A stretch of DNA of 48,892 nt from Bacilli bacterium (lineage in GTDB: Bacteria; Bacillota_I; Bacilli_A; ML615J-28; CAG-313): positions 1 to 48,892 of the forward strand of contig JAFVWY010000003.1 of the NCBI GenBank assembly GCA_017501465.1, read 5' to 3'. The notes beneath the pieces are model-generated. The model ran no database searches and was not told the origin of the DNA. It saw only the letters and a list, made by a program, of their open reading frames with translations. Both the position numbers and the translations under genes were made by a program. Positions within the stretch are counted from its first letter, which is position 1. The number at the start of each line of letters is the position of its first letter. Below are positions 42,083 to 48,892 of this stretch, piece after piece.

Positions 42083-43107
42083 TAGTTTTCCTCAACTTTC
42101 TTTTCAAGATATTGATTCAATTCTTCTTTAATAGCCGGATCCTTAGTCAAATCATATGCTATTGATAAAAAGTACTTCATTAATCTAGGATTAGATTTTG
42201 TTCTATCTTCTTCAATAATTCTTTTTAAAGTACTTAGTACTTTAGGACTTGGACCAAATTGAATTTTATGTAAATCTAAAACTTCTGTCATCTTCTTAAC
42301 ATCAGTAGGATCAATTGATTCTCCCGCAAGCATTAAAATATCATTATGTAATGAATCAATTTGTTCACTTTTTACATAATTAACTGATAAATAATAACAA
42401 GCCAATGCAACTTGTTTATTGCCAATACTTAAATAGTATCTAGCAAGTTGGAAATAACAGTTGGCCATATGGAATCTATTATATGCGTGAGTTAACGCTA
42501 AAGTAATATTATCTAAAAATAAGTCAACTCTACCTAAATGATAGTAGGCTTCCCCTTTTAAAATTATTGTATCTACTGATGCTTCATTGTATTGTAAACC
42601 AATGTTTAACATTTTAATCGCTTCTTCATAATCTTCTAATTGAAATAAAATATAACCTAAATGAAAATAATAGGTAGTAAGTGGTTCTTCCAATCTATAT
42701 AATTTTTGTTGACCTTTATTAATTACCATTTCATAATAAGCATTTTCAAACAAATTATGAAATGAAACTAATTTTTGATTATCCTTTAAATTTCTTTTTG
42801 TAGGAAAAGTATCAATCAATTTAACTATAATTTCTTGTGCTTTAGTATATTCTTTTTTTTGTTCTAAAATTACAGCTTCCTTATACATTTGTTTTCTTTT
42901 TTCTTGGGTTGCTTTTGCTTTAGAAATAATAAATTTTTTACCATCTTCCCCATACTTTTTTTCTAATAAAGAAAGAATAGGTGTAACAAGATCTGGTAAA
43001 CCAAGTTTAACAAAATGAGTAGCTTCTTGAAGTAAAAACTCATAATCCTTATCGATATCACCGCTCATTTTACTTTCTACAGCTTCTAATATTTTTTCAT
43101 TATTCAT
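42082..43107 (-). CDS. TPR-repeat protein
   Basis: Protein of 341 residues, almost entirely helical, with tetratricopeptide-like repeats (for example YYFHLGYILFQLEDYEEAIKMLNIGL and YFQLARYYLSIGNKQVALACYYLSV). No signal peptide or membrane helix, so cytoplasmic. Probably a protein-interaction scaffold; partner unknown. Between the HAD and DegV genes in one operon with 1-2 bp junctions. Confidence 0.75.
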   Translation of the reverse strand: MNNEKILEAVESKMSGDIDKDYEFLLQEATHFVKLGLPDLVTPILSLLEKKYGEDGKKFIISKAKATQEKRKQMYKEAVILEQKKEYTKAQEIIVKLIDTFPTKRNLKDNQKLVSFHNLFENAYYEMVINKGQQKLYRLEEPLTTYYFHLGYILFQLEDYEEAIKMLNIGLQYNEASVDTIILKGEAYYHLGRVDLFLDNITLALTHAYNRFHMANCYFQLARYYLSIGNKQVALACYYLSVNYVKSEQIDSLHNDILMLAGESIDPTDVKKMTEVLDLHKIQFGPSPKVLSTLKRIIEEDRTKSNPRLMKYFLSIAYDLTKDPAIKEELNQYLEKKVEEN

Positions 43108-43108
43108 C

Positions 43109-43963
43109 TTAAAACTCCTGTTGTTTTGTAAGTTCTATAGATATATCTAATAACTCATTATCTGCAGCAACTTTTTTAATTATTTGTTTTACAAGAGTTT
43201 CTAATTGAGAGTTTTCAGAATAATTACTTTCACAAATAAAATTAACTCTTTCATCTCTTAATAGAGGTTCAACTTTATGTTTTTCTTTCTTGTTATATAT
43301 AGCAATAGAATGACCGCCATATTGTTTAACAAGTTTCATACAAGGAACGTCTGTTAAACCATCACCAAAATATATCATATTTTGATATGGTATTCTTCTT
43401 TCTTCATCATGCATTTTAGTATTTAGTTTAACATCATCTAATACATCTAATACACCTTTTGATATTCTAAATAAAAATTGTGTTTTTGTGGTAAAGTTAA
43501 CAGCTTGTTGTGGCCAGTCAGCATTTCCTCTTTCATTATAGTGGAACTCACATGCATAAATCTTTTTAAATTCATCTGCGATTGGCGTTCCTTCGATAAT
43601 TTCTTTTAAGCCACTAGATAAAATATAATGTTCTATTTCAACACCTAAACTTTTACCATAATTATTAATTCGTTTAAACCAAGTCTTAACACCTTTATAT
43701 AAGATAACATCTTTACCTAAAGCTTGAAATGATTCTTTTGTAATTGGGAAATCATTTTTCTTAGCAGATTTCATCATCAAATACATATATGCTAAAATTC
43801 TATCCATGTTATTTTTAACTGCAATTTTATTAGCTTCTGCCCAGAATTCGGTAGCTTCCATCCCAATGTTTGGAATAAAGCTATACTCTTGCATATCTTT
43901 TGCACAAAGTGTTTTATCAAAGTCATATAATAAAGCAATTATGTGTTTTTTTGTTTTTTCCAT
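43109..43963 (-). CDS. HAD-superfamily phosphatase
   Basis: Protein of 284 residues. Motif I LLYDFDKTLCAKD, motif II YILSSGL, motif IV YFGDGLTDVPCMKLV; the cap is between. It is closest to the phosphoserine phosphatase-like branch, but the substrate is unknown. The ATG at 43963 follows AGGTGAT; the GTG nine nt upstream is part of that site. First gene of the HAD-TPR-DegV operon. Confidence 0.83.
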   Translation of the reverse strand: MEKTKKHIIALLYDFDKTLCAKDMQEYSFIPNIGMEATEFWAEANKIAVKNNMDRILAYMYLMMKSAKKNDFPITKESFQALGKDVILYKGVKTWFKRINNYGKSLGVEIEHYILSSGLKEIIEGTPIADEFKKIYACEFHYNERGNADWPQQAVNFTTKTQFLFRISKGVLDVLDDVKLNTKMHDEERRIPYQNMIYFGDGLTDVPCMKLVKQYGGHSIAIYNKKEKHKVEPLLRDERVNFICESNYSENSQLETLVKQIIKKVAADNELLDISIELTKQQEF

Positions 43964-43980
43964 ATTGATCACCTAATGTA

Positions 43981-44009
43981 ATTATAACTTATTTATCTGT
44001 TTTTTTCAA
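43981..44009 (-). promoter_or_regulatory. Promoter of the HAD-TPR-degV operon
   Basis: On the minus strand TTGAAA (44004-44009), 17-bp spacer, TATAAT (43981-43986). Confidence 0.65.
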
Positions 44010-44176
44010 GTGAATAAATTTATACTAAATTGAATTATTTATGAAGATTAATTGAAAATGTTGATTAATTCAATAAATCGTCTTCTAAAATTTAATTTAA
44101 GGCTTAAAATCTTGTCATTTTCGAACGTTTAACTTAATTCTTAATAAATACTAGTATCTAATTAAAAATGTGGAAT
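44010..44176. other. Intergenic stretch with no recognised element
   Basis: About 165 bp between the HAD promoter and the birA stop. Several short imperfect inverted repeats (for example around 44046-44083) but no intrinsic terminator for birA, no ORF with ribosome site and no known RNA motif was seen. Confidence 0.4.
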
Positions 44177-44932
44177 TTAGAAGTAGACTTTTATAACTTC
44201 TGTAGAATTTAGAGCAAATATTTTATTATTATATAAAACTACTAATTCACCATTTAAATTTATATCTACAACTTTTACTAATACTTCCTTTTGATCCAAC
44301 AATAGAGTTACATCTTTATTAATTAAATTTGATTTAGATTTATATTCTTCCATAAAATCTAGATTATCAAAATTTTCTAACGCAGTATTTAAATCATTAA
44401 TAATATCTATAATCATTTGATTTCTATCCACCCTAGTATTAGTTAAATCTTCAATACTACTAGCCTTTAATGATAACTCATTTTCAAAAGTTTGACAGTA
44501 TAAATTAATACCTATACCTATAATCAATTTTCTAAGCTCATTATTTTCTATTTTTGATTGTACTAATATACCACATATCTTTTTATTTTTTAAATAGATA
44601 TCATTAACCCATTTTATATATACTTTCTCACTAATATATTTTTCAATTACACGACTGACAACAACTGATGTAATCGCAGTGATTCTAGTAACATAGTCTA
44701 ATGGTATTTTTTTAAAAGTTAAAAGGCTCATATAAATGCCTTTATCTTTATTAGAAATAAATTCTCGATTTATTCTTCCAATTCCATTTGTTTGTTCATT
44801 AGTAATTAATAAAGTATCAGTTGTATAACTAGATTCTTTTAATAGAATATTAGTCGATGTACAAGAATCTAATACTATTACCTTCGTGTTTAAAATATTT
44901 TCTTGTAGGTTATTCCAATTTAGTTTATTCAT
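44177..44932 (-). CDS. birA: Biotin--protein ligase
   Basis: Protein of 251 residues without the N-terminal DNA-binding domain, so a plain ligase rather than a repressor. Motifs: ITNEQTNGIGRINREF (biotinyl-AMP loop), KWVNDIYLKNKKICGILVQS and GIGINLY. It attaches biotin to carboxylase carrier proteins in the cytoplasm. It is preceded by a TTGAAT/TATAAT promoter and stands alone. Confidence 0.93.
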   Translation of the reverse strand: MNKLNWNNLQENILNTKVIVLDSCTSTNILLKESSYTTDTLLITNEQTNGIGRINREFISNKDKGIYMSLLTFKKIPLDYVTRITAITSVVVSRVIEKYISEKVYIKWVNDIYLKNKKICGILVQSKIENNELRKLIIGIGINLYCQTFENELSLKASSIEDLTNTRVDRNQMIIDIINDLNTALENFDNLDFMEEYKSKSNLINKDVTLLLDQKEVLVKVVDINLNGELVVLYNNKIFALNSTEVIKVYF

Positions 44933-44950
44933 ACACTATTCCTCAAAATA

Positions 44951-44979
44951 ATTATATTAGAATTTAAGTTTTTATTCAA
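44951..44979 (-). promoter_or_regulatory. Promoter of birA
   Basis: On the minus strand TTGAAT (44974-44979), 17-bp spacer, TATAAT (44951-44956). Confidence 0.65.
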
Positions 44980-44988
44980 ATAAAAATA

Positions 44989-45015
44989 AAATAAACATCC
45001 ATTAGATGTTTATTT
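44989..45015 (-). terminator. Terminator of the aro operon
   Basis: AAATAAACATC, 5-nt loop, GATGTTTATTT at the aroF stop, followed on the minus strand by TTATTTTTATTTG. Confidence 0.75.
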
Positions 45016-46059
45016 TTTATTTCTATTTTTTCTTCTTAAATCAGCAATATCATAAATTAATTGTTCAGTTTTATCCCATCCAAGACAAGGATCTGTTATT
45101 GATTTACCATATACTTCTTCATTTGCTTTTTGACAACCATCTTCAATATATGATTCTATCATTAAACCTTTAACTAATTTATAAATTGATTCGTTTTCAA
45201 AAGTACTATATAAAACTTCTTTTGCTATTCTTACTTGTTGATCCCATTTTTTATTGGAATTAGAATGATTTGTATCAACAATGACAGCTGGATTTTTAAG
45301 TTCAGATTGATTATATGCATCAGCTAATGCTACTAGCTCTTCATAATGGTAATTAGGGTGAGATCTACCAAGTTTATCTACATAACCTCTTAAAATTGCA
45401 TGTGTATATTCATTACCACTACTAACTACTTCCCAACCACGATAGATAAATGTATGTGAATGTTGAGCCGCATAAATTGCATTCATCATAACAGATAAGT
45501 CTCCACTAGTAGGGTTTTTCATTCCCACAGGAATATCTAAACCACTTGCAGTTAAACGATGTTGTTGATCTTCAACCGATCTTGCACCAATAGCTACATA
45601 TGAAAGTAAGTCAGATAAATATCTGTGATTTTCTGGATATAACATTTCATCTGCACAAGAAAAACCAGTTTCTTTTAATGCTCTCATATGCATTTTTCTA
45701 ATAGCAATTAAACCTTTTAACATATCAGGGCTTTGAAGAGGATTAGGTTGATGTAACATCCCTTTATATCCGGCCCCTGTAGTTCTAGGTTTATTAGTAT
45801 AAATTCTAGGGATTATTATTATTTCATCTTTTACTTGTTCTTGAACAACTCTTAATCTCTTAATATAATCAATTACCGCATCTTCTCTATCAGCCGAACA
45901 TGGACCAATAACTAAAATAAATTTGTCTAATTCATTTTTAAAGACTTTTTTAATTTCTTCATCATTTTGTTTTTTAAGTAACTCTAATTCTTCACTTAAA
46001 GGATATAAATTCTTAATTTCTTGAGGAGTTGGTAATTTTCTTAAAAAATTCATATTCAT
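45010..46059 (-). CDS. aroF: 3-deoxy-7-phosphoheptulonate (DAHP) synthase
   Basis: Enzyme of about 349 residues that joins PEP and erythrose 4-phosphate, first step of the shikimate pathway. E. coli-like (type I-alpha) motifs: LVIGPCSADREDAV, PRTTGAGYKGMLHQPN, ARSVEDQQHR, PVGMKNPTSGDLS, DTNHSNSNKKW. No N-terminal chorismate mutase. The ATG at 46059 was chosen; the GTG nine nt upstream lies in the AGGACGTGAT ribosome site. Last gene of the aro operon. Confidence 0.93.
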   Translation of the reverse strand: MNMNFLRKLPTPQEIKNLYPLSEELELLKKQNDEEIKKVFKNELDKFILVIGPCSADREDAVIDYIKRLRVVQEQVKDEIIIIPRIYTNKPRTTGAGYKGMLHQPNPLQSPDMLKGLIAIRKMHMRALKETGFSCADEMLYPENHRYLSDLLSYVAIGARSVEDQQHRLTASGLDIPVGMKNPTSGDLSVMMNAIYAAQHSHTFIYRGWEVVSSGNEYTHAILRGYVDKLGRSHPNYHYEELVALADAYNQSELKNPAVIVDTNHSNSNKKWDQQVRIAKEVLYSTFENESIYKLVKGLMIESYIEDGCQKANEEVYGKSITDPCLGWDKTEQLIYDIADLRRKNRNKK

Positions 46060-46071
46060 AAATATCACGTC

Positions 46072-46923
46072 CTAGTTATCAAAATATTCTCTTCTTTTTG
46101 TCGATACTTTCATTATTTCTTTCATGGTATCTAAATCATCTTTTTCAATACATTCTTTTAATGTATTAAATTTCTTTAAAAATAACTCCATTTGATTTAA
46201 CAATTCTTGTTTATTAAGCAAAAATAATTCACTCCACATATTCTCATTGATTTTTGCAATTCTTGTTAAATCTCTAAATGAATCACCTGTATATTTTACT
46301 AAATGTTTTGAATCTTTACAACTCATTAAACTAACTGCAATACAGTGTGTTAGTTGTGATAAAAAACCTATCATTTCATCATGTTCTTCTTTAGATAGTT
46401 CTACAATGTTTTTAAATTGTAAAATTTTACCAATTTCTTTGACTACTTCAATGGCTTCTAATGTAGAACTATTTGAAGGTGTAATAATAAAATTAGCATT
46501 TAAAAACATATTTTTATCAGCATTTTCTACTCCATATACTTCTTTACCAGCCATCGGATGGTGAGCAACAAAACTAATATCTTCCCTTAAAAAAGATTCA
46601 ATCTCATTGATCAACCATGTCTTAATACCAGTAACATCAGTAATAATTGCGTTAGTCTTTAAATAACTTTGATAAAGTCGCAACCAATCAACAAACACTT
46701 TTGGATATAAACCAAAAATAACTAAATCAAATTGTTCAACAAATTCTTTTTGAACAATTGTTTTACCATCTTTAATAATTTTGTGTTCTAAGCCGTATTT
46801 AATAGCTTCTGGATTTTTATCAATAGCAGCAACATAATATCCTGCATCAGTTAAACCCATAGCGTAAGATCCACCAAGCAAGCCAAGACCAACAATTAAT
46901 ATTTTTTTATTAGTATTGATCAT
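46072..46923 (-). CDS. tyrA: Prephenate dehydrogenase
   Basis: NAD-dependent enzyme of 283 residues that makes 4-hydroxyphenylpyruvate for tyrosine. Rossmann loop ILIVGLGLLGGSYAMGL; conserved HHPMAGKE and LTHCIAVSL; GDSFRDLTRIA. No ACT or chorismate mutase domain. It overlaps the aroA 3' end by 14 nt. A tyrosine-specific branch gene in the shikimate operon implies tyrosine synthesis here. Confidence 0.93.
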   Translation of the reverse strand: MINTNKKILIVGLGLLGGSYAMGLTDAGYYVAAIDKNPEAIKYGLEHKIIKDGKTIVQKEFVEQFDLVIFGLYPKVFVDWLRLYQSYLKTNAIITDVTGIKTWLINEIESFLREDISFVAHHPMAGKEVYGVENADKNMFLNANFIITPSNSSTLEAIEVVKEIGKILQFKNIVELSKEEHDEMIGFLSQLTHCIAVSLMSCKDSKHLVKYTGDSFRDLTRIAKINENMWSELFLLNKQELLNQMELFLKKFNTLKECIEKDDLDTMKEIMKVSTKRREYFDN

Positions 46924-48118
46924 TTTCTATTACCTCAATATTAATTTTCTTTAAATCATTAAAAAAGTTAGGATAACTTTTATTAACCGCAGTAACACCT
47001 TGGATGGTACCACCAAACTTTGTTAACATTACACTTAATGCCATGACAATTCGGTGATCATTTTTTCCGTCTAGAATATCTCGTGGCTCATGTAAATTAC
47101 TATTATCAATCACAACAATATCTTCTTGTTCTATAACTTTAACACCAAATTTCAAAAGTTCAGATTTTAAATCTTGAATACGATCACTTTCTTTAATCTT
47201 TAATCTATTTGTTTTAATAAATCTAGCTCCATGTTTTAAACTTGCCATACAAAATAAAATTGGTCCAAGATCTATACAATTGCTAATATCTATTTCACAA
47301 AAACCGTTATCTAATTTTTTAAATAACTCAATGTATGCTTTATCTCCTTGTAATGAATTTTTATTTAAACCTATTAATTCTACATTACCACCTAGATAAT
47401 TTAAAGCATCAATAAAAGCAGAATTGGAATAATCACCCTCTACTAAATCATTTCTTGATATATATTGTTGATTACCTTTTATAAAATATTTGTTTTCATA
47501 AACATCAACTTTAATACCAAATCTATTTAAAACATCTAATGTTATGTCAATATAGTTTTTACTTTCTAAAGGAGTTGTTACTTCAATAATAGAATCCTCT
47601 TTTAACAAAGGTGCAACAAATAATAATCCACTAATAAACTGACTACTAATATTACCTGGCAATGTAAAGTGATCTGCTTTTAAATAACCTTCAAATATCA
47701 TCTCATTTTCTTTAATAACAACATTAATGTTTTGTTTCTTACATATATCTAAATACGGACCAATTCCTCTTTCTATTAATCTTTTACTACCAATAAATCT
47801 ACAACTAGGATATTTAGATAATGCAAGTGGAATTAAAAATCTTAAAGTGCTACCGCTTTCCAAACAATCAAATACCGGTTCTTTAAATACTTTTTCGCTT
47901 GGATTAATTGTAACAACTTTATTTAAAAAATTAATATCTTTATTAAAATATTTTAAGTTATTTAAAGTTGCCAAAATATCTTGACTAAGTTCTACATTTT
48001 CAATATTAGTAATACCATTAGATAATGCCCCTGCAATTAGTAAGCGATGAGCATAACTTTTTGATGGTGGTACAACCAAACTACCTTTAGCAATACTTTT
48101 CTTAATTGTTAAACTCAT
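46910..48118 (-). CDS. aroA: 3-phosphoshikimate 1-carboxyvinyltransferase (EPSP synthase)
   Basis: Enzyme of about 402 residues, sixth shikimate step. Motifs: VPPSKSYAHRLLIAGALSNG at the N-terminus, the LESGSTLRFLIPLAL region, and KESDRIQDLKSEL. The length is short for the family (about 430). It starts at the ATG at 48118, 6 nt after AAAGGA; an ATG two codons upstream directly abuts that site. Class I/II glyphosate type not assigned. Confidence 0.94.
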   Translation of the reverse strand: MSLTIKKSIAKGSLVVPPSKSYAHRLLIAGALSNGITNIENVELSQDILATLNNLKYFNKDINFLNKVVTINPSEKVFKEPVFDCLESGSTLRFLIPLALSKYPSCRFIGSKRLIERGIGPYLDICKKQNINVVIKENEMIFEGYLKADHFTLPGNISSQFISGLLFVAPLLKEDSIIEVTTPLESKNYIDITLDVLNRFGIKVDVYENKYFIKGNQQYISRNDLVEGDYSNSAFIDALNYLGGNVELIGLNKNSLQGDKAYIELFKKLDNGFCEIDISNCIDLGPILFCMASLKHGARFIKTNRLKIKESDRIQDLKSELLKFGVKVIEQEDIVVIDNSNLHEPRDILDGKNDHRIVMALSVMLTKFGGTIQGVTAVNKSYPNFFNDLKKINIEVIENDQY

Positions 48119-48133
48119 CGTCATTCCTTTCTA

Positions 48134-48562
48134 TTAGTTGTCTTGTAAGAATTTAATAGCTTCTATATAGCCAAGAAATCCAAGACCTGTATATCTTTTA
48201 ACACAAGCCATACCGACATAACTAATTTGTCTAAAATCTTCTCTTTGTTTTAAATCACTAATATGAACTTCTACGGTTTTGATATTAACTGATTTAACCG
48301 CATCAAGCAATGCTATACTAGTGTGTGTATATGCGCCAGGATTGATGACAATCCCATCAACCTTATCAAAATATGCTTGCTGAATTTTATCAACTAACAC
48401 TCCTTCATGATTAGACTGAAATATTTCTACTTCAATGTTTTCTTTACTACAATAATTTTGTATTAATTCACACAAATCATCATAAGTATCTTTACCATAT
48501 ACATTAGGTTCTCTAATACCTAAAAAATTCAAATTAGGTCCATTTAATACTAATACTTTCAT
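48134..48562 (-). CDS. aroQ: Type II 3-dehydroquinate dehydratase
   Basis: Enzyme of 142 residues, third shikimate step. LVLNGPNLNFLGIREPNVYG carries the flexible active-site loop (Arg and Tyr), followed by NPGAYTHTSIAL and VEVHISDLKQREDFR. The ATG at 48562 comes one base after the aroK stop with GAGG upstream. Confidence 0.95.
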   Translation of the reverse strand: MKVLVLNGPNLNFLGIREPNVYGKDTYDDLCELIQNYCSKENIEVEIFQSNHEGVLVDKIQQAYFDKVDGIVINPGAYTHTSIALLDAVKSVNIKTVEVHISDLKQREDFRQISYVGMACVKRYTGLGFLGYIEAIKFLQDN

Positions 48563-48563
48563 A

Positions 48564-48892
48564 TTAAGCCTCATTTTTAATTTTGTTTACTGCATCAAAT
48601 AATTCATCGTTATTTTCAATTGAAACATCTGCAGCCTCTTTGTATAATCGATATCTTTCTTTGTAAAGATGTTTTAAAGCATCTAAACTACTAGATAATG
48701 GTCTAGAAGTAGTAGCCATTAATAATTCAACATTTCGATCGATAAATACAATTTTACCATTTTGTTTAAGTCTTTCAATATTGATATTTCGTTTAATGAC
48801 TCCCCCACCAGTCGCAATAACAACGTTTGACTTTTTACTTAATTGTTTTATTACTTCTTCTTCAATATCCCTAAATTCATTTTCGTTATCAA
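48564..48892 (-). CDS. aroK: Shikimate kinase, N-terminus beyond the window
   Basis: The last 108 or so residues are visible: FRDIEEEVIKQL, the family segment VVIATGGGVIK, the lid/substrate Arg in TTSRPLSS and the C-terminal YKERYRLYKEAADVSIE. It phosphorylates shikimate with ATP. The P-loop half lies outside. First visible gene of the aro operon; the missing steps (aroB, aroC, aroE) are expected further upstream on the minus strand. Confidence 0.9.
   Translation of the reverse strand, partial: DNENEFRDIEEEVIKQLSKKSNVVIATGGGVIKRNINIERLKQNGKIVFIDRNVELLMATTSRPLSSSLDALKHLYKERYRLYKEAADVSIENNDELFDAVNKIKNEA

Noticed and set aside
44010-44176. Small RNA or terminator downstream of birA
   Set aside because: Only weak, interrupted inverted repeats and no T-run; not enough to call a feature.

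Overview
The window is AT-rich, gene-dense chromosome from a low-GC Firmicute of the Bacilli type, standard genetic code (TGA is used as a stop, for example at the end of the MurC gene). It carries an alpha/beta small acid-soluble spore protein, a GerE homologue, YlbD/YlbE coat-type proteins and a YjcZ-type tiny membrane protein, so the organism is almost certainly an endospore former. Gene content (short MurC, TGS-nucleoside kinase, LytTR two-component pair) would fit an Erysipelotrichia-like or related uncultured gut Bacilli lineage; that placement is inference. No rRNA, tRNA, CRISPR array or intact insertion sequence was seen.

Layout. 1-1.4 kb: a broken RhuM-family gene and an HTH regulator with a cysteine-rich tandem-repeat tail. 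1.4-5 kb: tyrS, a CcpA-like regulator and murC on the minus strand. 5.1-7.2 kb: a LytTR response regulator and its AgrC-like kinase on the plus strand. 7.2-8.8 kb: a uracil permease with a leader-peptide/terminator attenuator. 8.8-17.1 kb: cvfB, rplS, then a minus-strand block pepF - rhodanese-like lipoprotein - trmD - rimM - zinc-exporting P-type ATPase - ArsR regulator - khpA - rpsP, in which a zinc efflux module sits inside the usual rpsP/khpA/rimM/trmD ribosome-maturation cluster. 17.2-18.2 kb: a sporulation islet (ylbE, ylbD, a small coiled-coil gene, a YjcZ-type gene) with SigK-like promoters. 18.2-25.5 kb: def, a HAD phosphatase, RNase J, an exonuclease, gerE, uvrC, and an ECF sigma/membrane anti-sigma pair. 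25.5-30.6 kb: the rimP-nusA-ylxR-ylxQ-infB-rbfA operon behind a leader terminator. 30.7-38.7 kb: nucleoside kinase, YczE-type membrane protein, SpoU methyltransferase, SASP, thiI and cysteine desulfurase, a TSCPD protein and a possible PD-(D/E)XK protein. 38.7-41.1 kb: a zinc ABC importer. 41.2-44.9 kb: DegV, TPR, HAD and BirA proteins. 45-48.9 kb: a shikimate/tyrosine operon (aroK-aroQ-aroA-tyrA-aroF order of transcription), cut by the window end.

How genes work together. Zinc is handled by both an importer (znuABC) and a CzrA/SmtB-type regulated exporter; the latter shares a transcript with rimM and trmD. Sulfur relay for tRNA thiolation is served by the adjacent desulfurase and ThiI. Translation/transcription machinery is in classic operons. 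Promoters are strikingly regular: many have a clean TATAAT box 17 bp from a TTGnnn-like hexamer, and many start codons follow the Shine-Dalgarno variant GGTGAT rather than AGGAGG. This shifts several true starts downstream of the longest open frames; starts here were chosen on that basis.
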